Part shown: one piece after another, positions 16,020 through 25,800 of the stretch
Layout of the letters: every line of letters starts with the position of its first letter
How positions within the stretch are numbered: the stretch's first letter is position 1
Source of the DNA: Candidatus Heimdallarchaeota archaeon
GTDB lineage: Archaea > Asgardarchaeota > Heimdallarchaeia > Heimdallarchaeales > Heimdallarchaeaceae
Length of the DNA stretch: 40,340 nt
Reading direction: 5' to 3'
Assembly: GCA_023270155.1 (NCBI GenBank)
Contig: JAGLTB010000021.1
Coordinates: 1 to 40,340, forward strand
Made by a program: the position numbers and the translations under genes
Notes under the pieces: generated by a model
The model's database searches: none
Told to the model about the DNA's origin: nothing
Seen by the model: only the letters and a program-made list of their open reading frames with translations

Positions 16020-17789
16020 TTATCCCGTCTCTCTAGTTATATTGTTTTTAGATAAATGCTTTGTTCGTCCTAGTTTATTATTAATAAAGTTGAATAGAGC
16101 TGAAAGAGGAATTAAGAATACATAAATCATATATAATGCCCCTAAAGCTGTAATCAATAGTACAAGGATTTCTCCATTAAGTATCAAACCTAAGTTTGGT
16201 GTTAGTAACATACCTATTACGAAATCGTTGACTACATGTAAGAAAATTGCTGCATGTAAACCATATTTATAGAAAGCATATCCAAAAATTAATCCAGCAA
16301 CTGCAGCTTGGAAAATCTTCCCTTCTTGCCAATAAGGATATCCTAATTGGTAATGTGCATATCCAAAACTATAGGATGAGAAGAGAAGAAAAAGAAAATC
16401 AATTGCTCCTAATTTCTTCCAACGTCCTGTTAAGTAAAAGAGGGGATTTTTAGGTTTTTTTTCAAGTATATACTTTGTAAATCTAGATGGATTTGAATGA
16501 TCATGTTGGTTTCTTTTAAACAGTATTTGTGATAATTTTATAATACCATAAAAGATACCGTTTAGAACAAATAAGGGTAGTCCAAATAGAAGAAAACGAT
16601 ATGTTATTTCTTCATTGAAACCAGCCCAATATAATTGTGATAACTGCACGTATAGTATATCATAATTGATTTCTATCTGAGATGCTATGGGAATTCCCAA
16701 ATTAAGAAGAATAATGATTATAAAAGAAGCTAAAGCTAGATTTAAACAAGCCAAATTCATGACAGGAATAATATCACTGACCATTATTCGTTTGATGAAC
16801 TTCTCTGTTCTATTTTTCGTAGTTTTGGGTAAAGTTGATGGAGGACTATATTCCTTTGAATGAATATCAGGAGAGAGAATGTTGAATGCTATATCATCCA
16901 TGGATTTCTCAGTAGAAAAATCTTCAAAATCCGATGGTGTTTCCTCTAACGTTACTTTTTTGTCCTTTCTAGGTAAATAGAATAATAGAATAAAGATAAC
17001 GAAGAGAGCTAAACACATCAAAGATTGAGTAAGTTTCCAATCAACTATTAATTGTGATGGAATAGATGTTGATACAAAAAACTCTTGTCTGAAACCCAAC
17101 TCAGCTTTGTAGGTATAAAAGAAATTTGGATAGGTAAAAGAAAGGTTAGCTAAAACTGTATCAGAAGGGATTGAAGGGAAGACAATGAAAACAAGAAAAT
17201 TGGAAACGACAAGCATTATTGCTACAACAATCATACTGTTTTTCCATAGTTTATTTATTGAATACTGAGATTGTCTGACAAGTGATCCCAAACCTATTTT
17301 CCTTTCATCTGGGAGAAGGATTTCTTTATGGATTAATAATCCAAGGTGTTTCTCTATTTTCTGATAAGTGAAGATTCCGATTAAAGAACTCATTATTGCT
17401 ATTTGAAGAAACTGAAGTAGGTTTGTAGAGATTGCAATTAAGATATAATTATCTCTGAATATAGTCGAATAAATAATAATAGTATAAACCAGAATAATGC
17501 CAAATAAAGGTAAAAAGAATTTAAACAGATGTGTAAGAGCATTATCCCCTTGATCTTTGTTATTTATTATAAACCATCTTCGGATTTTCCATCCATATAG
17601 AATATAAAAAATTACAGAAATGAAATAGATTATTACAGAAATTATGAACCCATGTTCAAGGTAGTATAATCCAATATCATTATCATTGGTAGAGAACAAG
17701 GCAATCATTGTATTTAATGCAGAGAGAACAAGGATGACCACAGGAATAAAAAGAGTATCAAGTATCATTCTACTGGTATTCTTCTGCAT
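16020..17789 (-). CDS. CPBP-family intramembrane protease (CAAX protease/bacteriocin-processing type)
   Basis: A 589-residue polytopic membrane protein with about ten hydrophobic helices. The C-terminal part is a CPBP glutamic protease domain with its motifs in order: EEITYRF (E393, E394, R398), FGYAHY (H479) and FLHVVND (H518, N521). These residues bind the water or metal in Rce1-type CAAX proteases. The N-terminal 260 residues add six helices, and a soluble acidic loop (about 275-335) separates the halves, so it is longer than the usual 200-300-residue family member. Rce1 relatives cleave prenylated proteins or peptides inside the membrane; here the target is unknown. It is the first gene of an operon with the GTPase and HEAT genes; a TATA-like ACTTTAAGTA-type sequence lies about 30 bases before the ATG. 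Confidence 0.85.
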   Translation of the reverse strand: MQKNTSRMILDTLFIPVVILVLSALNTMIALFSTNDNDIGLYYLEHGFIISVIIYFISVIFYILYGWKIRRWFIINNKDQGDNALTHLFKFFLPLFGIILVYTIIIYSTIFRDNYILIAISTNLLQFLQIAIMSSLIGIFTYQKIEKHLGLLIHKEILLPDERKIGLGSLVRQSQYSINKLWKNSMIVVAIMLVVSNFLVFIVFPSIPSDTVLANLSFTYPNFFYTYKAELGFRQEFFVSTSIPSQLIVDWKLTQSLMCLALFVIFILLFYLPRKDKKVTLEETPSDFEDFSTEKSMDDIAFNILSPDIHSKEYSPPSTLPKTTKNRTEKFIKRIMVSDIIPVMNLACLNLALASFIIIILLNLGIPIASQIEINYDILYVQLSQLYWAGFNEEITYRFLLFGLPLFVLNGIFYGIIKLSQILFKRNQHDHSNPSRFTKYILEKKPKNPLFYLTGRWKKLGAIDFLFLLFSSYSFGYAHYQLGYPYWQEGKIFQAAVAGLIFGYAFYKYGLHAAIFLHVVNDFVIGMLLTPNLGLILNGEILVLLITALGALYMIYVFLIPLSALFNFINNKLGRTKHLSKNNITRETG

Positions 17790-17876
17790 TCTAATTACCT
17801 TTAATTGTTATTACTTAAAGTTTTTTTCAGTCTTTAGGTATTGATGAATTTTTATGTTCCAATAGTTTAAGGAAAA

Positions 17877-17886
17877 CCTTTTAAAC
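17877..17886 (+). promoter_or_regulatory. TATA-like element of the Alba gene
   Basis: CCTTTTAAAC lies about 75 bases before the Alba ATG at 17956. It would give a leader of about 50 bases containing the Shine-Dalgarno sequence. The intergenic region 17790-17955 also drives the divergent CPBP operon. Confidence 0.4.
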
Positions 17887-17944
17887 ATGGAAACGGCTTT
17901 TTGTTCTAATTCAAACATAAGCAAACTAAAGACAACCGATTTAC

Positions 17945-17949
17945 AGGTG
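17945..17949 (+). promoter_or_regulatory. Shine-Dalgarno sequence deciding the Alba start
   Basis: AGGTG, 6 bases before the ATG at 17956. This favours that ATG over the upstream in-frame ATG at 17887, which would add 23 residues unlike any Alba. Confidence 0.6.
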
Positions 17950-17955
17950 TATCAT

Positions 17956-18375
17956 ATGAGCAAGAAAAAGACAGTAAAAAAGAAAGAAGCAGTTGAAAAG
18001 GAAACCGTCGAAGAAGTAGTTGAAGAGGAAGCCGAAGAAGAAGTAGTTGAAAAAGTAAAGGAAAAGAAAAAACCTGCTCCTCAAGCTAGAACTGAAGAAC
18101 AGCGTCAAATAATCTACATCGGTAAGAAGAACACAATTAGCTACGTTCTCGTTGCTGTAACTATATTGAATAAACATGACAGTTGTAATATCCAAGCCAG
18201 AGGAAGACAAATATCTAAAGCTGTTGATGTTGCAGAAATTGCTCGCAGAAAATTCTTACAAGACATGGTTGAAGTAAGCACTGTTAATATTGGGTCTGAA
18301 GATATTGCAAGTGATGTAGAAGGAATGCCACCTAAGACTGTCTCTACAGTTGAGATTATTTTGAAGAAAAAATAG
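17956..18375 (+). CDS. albA: Alba chromatin protein with charged N-terminal extension
   Basis: A 139-residue protein. Residues about 50-139 form a complete Alba domain: IIYIGKKNTISYVLVAVTIL, then ARGRQISKAVDVAEIARRKF, then VSTVEIILKKK. Alba dimers coat and bridge DNA and also bind RNA. The GKKN loop holds the lysine pair that is acetylated in crenarchaeal Alba. In front is a 45-residue tail that alternates Lys-rich and Glu/Val-rich blocks (KKKTVKKKEAV, then VVEEEAEEEVVEKVKEKKK); typical Alba proteins of about 90 residues lack it. The tail could tune DNA affinity or bind partners, as charged histone-like tails do (inference). The gene stands alone between two minus-strand operons. Confidence 0.93.
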   Translation: MSKKKTVKKKEAVEKETVEEVVEEEAEEEVVEKVKEKKKPAPQARTEEQRQIIYIGKKNTISYVLVAVTILNKHDSCNIQARGRQISKAVDVAEIARRKFLQDMVEVSTVNIGSEDIASDVEGMPPKTVSTVEIILKKK

Positions 18376-18401
18376 TAAACTAAGTTTTACTTAATGGATC
18401 T

Positions 18402-18418
18402 TTTTTCTTTAATTTTCT
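18402..18418 (+). terminator. T-rich terminator after Alba
   Basis: CTTTTTTCTTTAATTTT lies 25-45 bases after the Alba stop, between converging genes. It is a plausible archaeal oligo-T terminator. Confidence 0.35.
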
Positions 18419-18434
18419 AGATATCTAATGGATA

Positions 18435-19844
18435 TTAGATGAAATCTCCTGTTTCAATCTTTTGAGGTAAATAGAAATTTGTAATAAATTGTGGATCGCG
18501 AGCATTCAGTGCTTGTATTTCAGCTTTATACCCACTAGAAATTAGAATCTGTAACTGCTCTTTCCATCTTGGTTTTCTTACTACAAATTCCTCTTCTAGC
18601 ATAAGCTTGGATCTATGAATATCTTTAGCAGTCATTTTCAGGAGAGTGCTACTAGGAATGTCAAAACCGCTTTCCGGAGCTAAATCACTTGGAAGAAGTC
18701 CTAACCACTTAATGCTTGGTACTGCCAAATGGCTAGATTCGAAGCTTAGTGCTTTACTTCCTACACTATAAACTCTCATGATTTCGAATCCATAAGGATC
18801 TGCATCCATAACTGCAAAAATGGGGAGCTTTAAATCATCATCTATTTTTTTGAGAAACTGTCTTGTCGCAATATCTGGTTGTCCCTTTGCAGTTATCAAA
18901 ATACTTGGTACATAATCATAAAAGTGATCTTCTGCTAATCTATTAAAGACAGCATCTTTTTCTATTACTAATACAAATTCTGCATCGGAATCTAAATCCT
19001 CAATGTCATCAATATTCGGTGAAATAGCTTTTCCTGCACCAATTGCTCTACAATTAATAGGATCACCTTTTTCCTTAAAATCTATACGACCAACAACTAT
19101 GCCTTTGGAAGATGCACTAATGTTGAGAGAAGTTCTAGTAACTTGCAACATTGCGCTCAAATCCTCCAATAATGAATCAGAGACAGATTGCTTCTCAAAC
19201 GAATTTACATCCATGTAAAACACATCTCTTTTGGTACTATGAATATCTCGAGTAAGAATATCGTGAATAAGTCTCATAATGATAGTCATTTGTTCAACAG
19301 AGCTAACGGAAGCAAGATTACGAAATTGTCTCTCAATCATTTGCCTGCCAATAAGAACGAGTTCTTGTTCCTCATCAAATCCGACATTTGTTCCAGCTCT
19401 AGAAGGTATGTAGAACGAAGCTTCAGATGGATTAAGCATAGCTTGTTGTAGAAAGTCTAAAGAGTATTCCACAAGTAAATTATTGGTTTCTTCGGATGTT
19501 CTAGTATCTACATGAGTTACACCATAAGGCATAAAGTAATCTTTTTTATGATCAAGTTCTTTGCGAACATCTTGTATCTTTTTCAAAGACACAGCATTTT
19601 TTACACTGACTTTCATTGTTTCCTTTTGCAAAGGGTATCTTGATAACTTTCGAGTTGATTCTAATTTATACCACTTCTTTGCACTTCTGAGAAATAGAAC
19701 AAAAGATCCTCGCTTAAGATCAAAGGTTTCTCTAGCCCATGAATACATTTCTCTAACTAAAATTTCTTTATCAAAACTAGTTGGTTTTTCTAATGCAGGT
19801 ATGATTGTTGAGTTTCTAAATATGAAATTAAATTCAGGTGGCAT
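18435..19844 (-). CDS. top6A: DNA topoisomerase VI subunit A (Spo11-like) with long N terminus
   Basis: The cleaving subunit of type IIB topoisomerase, homologous to Spo11. The winged-helix (CAP) domain carries TKRDVFYMDVNSF with catalytic Tyr210; yeast Spo11 has the closely similar RDIFYSNVELF. The Toprim domain shows VLVIEKDAV (Glu295) and AVMDADPYGFEI (Asp347, Asp349), the Mg2+ ligands. At 469 residues it is about 90-110 longer than usual, and the tyrosine, normally near residue 105, is at 210; most of the extra length is an N-terminal region of about 100 residues with a Lys/Arg-rich centre. It begins 2 bases after the top6B stop and has a perfect AGGAGG (19855-19860) inside the end of top6B, so it is well translated within the operon. 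All catalytic residues seem intact. Confidence 0.95.
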   Translation of the reverse strand: MPPEFNFIFRNSTIIPALEKPTSFDKEILVREMYSWARETFDLKRGSFVLFLRSAKKWYKLESTRKLSRYPLQKETMKVSVKNAVSLKKIQDVRKELDHKKDYFMPYGVTHVDTRTSEETNNLLVEYSLDFLQQAMLNPSEASFYIPSRAGTNVGFDEEQELVLIGRQMIERQFRNLASVSSVEQMTIIMRLIHDILTRDIHSTKRDVFYMDVNSFEKQSVSDSLLEDLSAMLQVTRTSLNISASSKGIVVGRIDFKEKGDPINCRAIGAGKAISPNIDDIEDLDSDAEFVLVIEKDAVFNRLAEDHFYDYVPSILITAKGQPDIATRQFLKKIDDDLKLPIFAVMDADPYGFEIMRVYSVGSKALSFESSHLAVPSIKWLGLLPSDLAPESGFDIPSSTLLKMTAKDIHRSKLMLEEEFVVRKPRWKEQLQILISSGYKAEIQALNARDPQFITNFYLPQKIETGDFI

Positions 19845-19846
19845 TT

Positions 19847-22800
19847 TTAATTATCCTCCTTTTTTTTGCTGTTTGAAGATTTCTTAACCGTTGTTGAATT
19901 AGTGTTACTTTTAGTCATATCCAACAAAGTTGTTTGTCTAGCTTTAGCTGATTTATTAGCAGTTGATTTTGTTTTTACTGAAGCTTTTGGTTTTGCTACG
20001 GTTGAACCAGTCTTTTTAGGTGTAGCTTTTTTAGTAGCAGGTTTTGAAGTGCTAGATTTCTTAGTAGCTTTTACTTTCTTGGGTGGAAGTCTGCTTTTTA
20101 GGCTCTTAATTACCATATAACTGAGATCTGTTTTTTCATCAAGTTGTGCTGCTGGATACACTACAAAATCCTTGATGGAAGTGATTCCTAATTGTTTGAT
20201 TTGGTTAATCACCTCAGGTTTTATCTCAAGATTTCCAATGGGTTGTTCAAGTGTTCCAATCAGCTTCTTAACATTTGGATCCTTTAATGAGGTTGATTGT
20301 TTCATCTCTGAATCTGGCATTAGAAGTGCTTGAAGAGTGGTTATACTACTGCCTTTCAGTTGAGCTATATTACCCTCAGTAGTGTGTGGAAGTGTTTTTC
20401 TTATTTCGACTTGATCCTTTTCAGCTTGTTTAAGTGAATCAGGATTCAAAGAAGCATAGAGTGATCGAAGATTCTTTACTGAAATTTTAACTATCTTTGA
20501 GAGTTGCTGAATTGGAGTTGCGAATAAATCCCATAGATTAGTGATATTATTGCTATGCAACAGAAAAACACTCTGAGCATTGGCTTTAATCATATCAGTA
20601 AGATAATAAATTGGTGTTTCCAGAAACTTATGTATTCGAGTTATTTGAAGTTTATTTAACTTTGAAGTTGATGCTATGAGTTCCTCTGGATTATTCAAAT
20701 GAGCAATGGATGTATACCCTGAAATCTTTAACAATTTCTTCATGTTTTTATCGAATAAGCCTATCTTTTCTATGGGATAACTCTTTGTCGTCAAAGCATC
20801 TTTTATCAATGAGAGACTCAAGGAACTCTGTAATTTCTGTACAGCTGTTTGCTCTTGTTCTGTAAGAGACATTTTTACCACTTTTCTTACATCTGGAACA
20901 GCAATAAAATCAATAACTTGTACTATTCCTGCTACCTCTAATTTCGAAACTAAACGCTCTTGAACAACAAACAGATTAATCGGAGCCCGTAGAGCAGTAA
21001 CTAATTCAATAAGTTCAGGCTCGTACTCTGCAATTTCCTTACTTTCTAAGTGTTTAATCAGAGTACCGAAAGATCTAATTTTTTGTTTTCTGAGGAAGGG
21101 TGCTAACTCTGAACCACGTATAAAACTAGACAATCTCTTCTGTTCATCATCCAGCATTCTCTCTACTTTTGTTGAAGATAATTTAGGTAGAAGGTTAACA
21201 CAATTTAATTTATCACTCTCAGGTGTTATTGATTTGCAATAGAACAATAAGTCATAGATGTTGACTAATTTTAATTCTGAAACAAGTTTCTGGATATTCT
21301 TGGATTGTCTAACAGTTGGCAATGATAGTAGTTCTGTTTCTACCATAGTACAGACAGTTTCTGTCAGTTTCCAAAGAGAACTTGTTTTAGCACTAGATTG
21401 TTTATTGAAGGTTATAGCTTCCTCAATTGAATAAATGGTGTTTTTCTCTAATTGTGAAATGTTGCTTCCACTGAGTAATTCAGAAGGTAGATTTGTCAAT
21501 TCCTTTTGGAGATCATTTAAAAGATTAATTGATATATTTCTAAGATTTCTTAGGAATGTTGTTTCTGCAATCTGTTTCTTAATCTTGATACTATCTTCTA
21601 GCAATAACTCTCTGATATTTCTATATGGGAGTTTAGCTACTTGGTTGATACTATTTCTATTGGGAGCTAAGAGAATGGGAGATCTTGATAAATATGGAAC
21701 CAACTCTTTGAATCGCTTACTTATTTTTGAGTGTAGATGCGATCTTGTTTTGTCATAGATTTCAATTTCATGCTTTTCAAGCAATAACAAATATTCAATT
21801 GTTGTATCCGACATTTCAAATTTCTGATCTTTTGTTTCAAGATTGAGTATTTGAGATAGGAGTAAACCTTTACTAAAAATGAAATTAATTATAGTGCTGA
21901 TACTATCACGCTGTTTTTTCTCCATGGTCATTTTATCTATGCTAGGAGCCAAATAGGCTAGATCTAATATTGATAAGGAAAACTCAGAATATGGATCAAA
22001 ATCTTTCAAACTTAGTTGCTTAAAGATCTTTATCTTATCCAAGATATAATTAGGAACTTTCTCAAGTTTCACTTTATCATCAAAAAGGTCTACATAGGTC
22101 TTGATATTCTTCTGTTTCAGAATGTCTATATCTTTTTTGGAGAACAATTTATTCTCTTTAATTATTGGATTATGACCAATGTTGCTTTCAGCTAATGAAT
22201 AACGCAGTTTTCCAACTTCAGTTTGTTTAAGGGAAAGAATTGAAGATAGCTCTTTATTTGTTAATAAGTACAAATCCTCTATTGTATTAATCGATTTGAG
22301 TAATTTCTGCCAGCTTTTTATTGTTACATTGGGGAACAATAATAATTGTATTGGAGTATTCAATCTTCGTTGTATTTTGTTTCCTAATGCTTTGGATATA
22401 GGATAATCTTCTTGTTTCAAAGAATAGATCAAATCGTCCATTGTAGCATAGTGTTTAAGAATTTCCTTCTTTGTATCAGCATCAAAAATCTTGATTTTGC
22501 TTAGTTGAACTTTTTTACTAACATCTGTTTCTATCTTCTTATATGATAATGATGATAATGAAGAAATTATAGTTTCTTTGAAAGATGCAGGAGTCAAATT
22601 AGTCCAAAAAGAGCTAGGTTTAATAATAAGTTCCCCAACGGTGAATATTCCTTTCAAAGCTAGATTTTCAGTATCAGACTTTGAAAGAAAAGATAATGAA
22701 GAAACAGGATTCTGGAATGATTGATTGATTTTATGTCCTAAAATACTTAAAGAATCCTTATTCTGTTCTAAAACAGTGACTAAATCGACAACTGTGTTGA

Positions 22801-25800
22801 CATTGGAGGTACTAATTTTCTTTGAGAATAATTCACCAGGATTGCCATTCTCTAGATATTGTGATATAGGTATGTAATCGCTTTCAACTGTTTCTTTATT
22901 TGCAGAAAATAGTTTCATGAATCCTATGATTTTGTTTTTTTCAGCTTGATTACTTATGGAAATTAGTTCCTGCACCGTTGTTATTCCCTTTTCAAAATAA
23001 TCCCTTTTGATATCTGAAAGTGTATATTCGGATATACTTGGATAATATAAGATTGAAGATACTAGAGCTGATTTTGTTTTATTTCGTATTTGTTGTATTT
23101 TCTTCATTGAAACAAGCCAGTCATAAATAGAATTTTCAGCAAGATCATTTAGAGAATAAATCCCTATCGATTTCAAGAAATTTCTATCTGCTGTGGATAA
23201 GAAAAAGAATTCATCATCTGTCTTTTCAGCTACTGTATCAATCTTCTGAAGTATATTATCGATTTTCAAACTATCAATCAGATTTTGTATATCAGAGACT
23301 TTTGTCTTTGTTGTTGATGCAACTATACTTGGGGACATAAAGAATAAATCTGCAATAATTGTGAAATCTGCATTTTTCCATTTATCTAGGATTTTTTGAT
23401 CAACATCTAGATATTTCAAATTTGCTAGAAGATATGGAGCAAATTTAGCAAAAATCTCTTCATCTTCTTTGAAGGATGGTGAAGTTATAAGAGCTTTATA
23501 TGACGAAAATCCTTTCTGTTGTAGATAAGTTTCCATCTCAGAGAGAGGTTCGACGAACCCAGATTCTCTTATACTTTTAATCAATGAGAGAGAATGCAGA
23601 ATTTCCTCTTGAATATTTTTAGGAAGTTTCTTTATGAAAATAAGATGTTCAATGATTGTAGTTAACCCTTTTTCATAACAGAAATCGATGGATTCTTGGG
23701 TAATTGTAGATAAGTAGCTTATATTATAAGATAGTTTATCTCTCAAAGCATTAATGTCATTTGATTTCAATCGTGTATTCTTCACAATGTATTCAATTGG
23801 AATGAAATACAGGTGCTCGATTGTAGAAACACCTATTTGAAGGAGTGGAGCGGTTAGTTTAGCTGATAGGGTTAGTTTCTCTAATCCTATACCTTGTTTC
23901 TTTATGTTTTTGAGAAGCTTAACTAGATAAGTTGGATCTTCTTTTTGATTGTCGAGTAATTTATGCAAGCTAGAAGACCAGTTCTTGGGAGGTATTTCCA
24001 ATAAGTTAGTGTAAGTTGTGATACCGTTACTTAACAAATCTTTAATCTCAGTATCTTTCAATTTTAGAGTCTTTCCAATTAAAGTAATTGGTGTTAAGAG
24101 ATATGAAGTAAGCTTCACTATCTTGTTACGTTCTTCATTCGATAAGGGTAATAAGTCTAGATTCAATTTCGATGCTTGAACAAGCGAAACGCAACCAAAA
24201 TCAGCTAAGATCTTTCTTGTGTCTTGAGATATTTCAGGAAATAAGCTTAAATCCAATCCAGTTTGTTTAACACTCTGTTCTAGAAGTTTAATATTTTGAG
24301 TTGTTTTGTTCCGAGTAATCTTCTCTTCTGGAATCTTAGTTATTGTTGAGAGTAGAGGTGAAGGAACTAATAGGTATTGGTAAAGATTCTTTATTCCATG
24401 ACCTTTCAAAGTATCAATTTGTTTAGAAGTAAGATACTCTACTGAATACAAGGGAAGGCTTTTCAAAGAGAGAATCAATGGATAAACATCAGCTAGTAAA
24501 CTTTCATTTTGAACAATCTTGCTATCGAGTGAAAGTAGTTCATCTAAATAGACTATCTTTTCATCTTTTAGTTTCTTTAGAACAGATGGGTCAGTAATTA
24601 TTTTTGTATCTTCAAGTTTAATTGCCCAATCTGGTGAACTGAATTGTATAATACTTTTATTCAGAAATTCAGTAGTTTTTGTATACAAACCTTGATATTG
24701 TTCATTTTGAGATAAAAGTAATAAACCTGAGATAATATTTATTCCACCTATTTGAGCGAGAGAAATCAATTGCTTAACACTTAAGGACAAATCGGAAGTT
24801 AGCCAAGAGATTGGTTTGAACATATTTGAAGTTGCGATTCTAATAGTTGATTTCTCTAGATCATCTAGCTCAAAAACTGGATGGGGGATGAAATCGATTA
24901 TTAATAATGCGCTTGATAATCCATATTTCATAAATTGTCTTTCTGCTTTGTTTGGGAACGATAAAGAATGATCTATAAACTGCGAGAATGTTTCAGACAT
25001 TTTCTGACTTAAATCAAACTCTCTCTTGAATATCCTTATTTCTGATGTTGTTTCTTTTGAAACACCGGTTAATTCAGTTAAATTAAGTGAGAGAAGTTCT
25101 ATAACATGTTTTATTCCCTTATTCCACAAAACTGATTTTGTAGGAATACTAATGCCAGGGATTGATAATACATTCAAACATAAGAAGCTGACGAGCTGTT
25201 CGATGAACGCAATGCTTGAGGTTTTTACAATCTTATCTGATTCTGTTAGTTGCATTAAAGCCTCAGGTATGAATCCAAATAAGTCCTCAGCAGCTTTTTT
25301 AGTTGGATCAAATTCTAAGGATTTTAATAATTGAATTATAGGTTCATTTAGCTTTAATTGAGCACCTTTAGAAAGAGTAAAAACTCCTTTCCTAATCTTA
25401 CTTATTTCTTTAGGAACAGAACCCTCGAATGCACTTTTAAGATCTTTATCTGAGCTATTAAATAGATCTATAAGTCTAAGAATCCCTTCTCCTATCAATC
25501 TTAGTTTATCCTCTGATGAAAGCTCTTTAATTCTATAAACAGAGATATGACATGCATTGAGAAAATCTCTCATGTAATCTCCTGAAACACTTATAGAGGG
25601 ATAAGCTTGATAGTTCAAGCTATACAGATCTTGAACATATTCCTTACCAGTTCTAAGTAATGAATTGATCTTTCCTTTAGATAAAACACTGAATTCTTCT
25701 AGTTTTACTCCCTTTCTTTTGACCTCTTTCATTAGGTTTTCAGGTGTTATACGATCTAGAAATCGCTGAACTTTCTTTTCACTCATTTTTAGAAGAAGAG

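Noticed and set aside
17887-17955. 23-residue upstream extension of Alba
   Set aside because: The in-frame ATG at 17887 overlaps the TATA-like element, and a better Shine-Dalgarno precedes the ATG at 17956.
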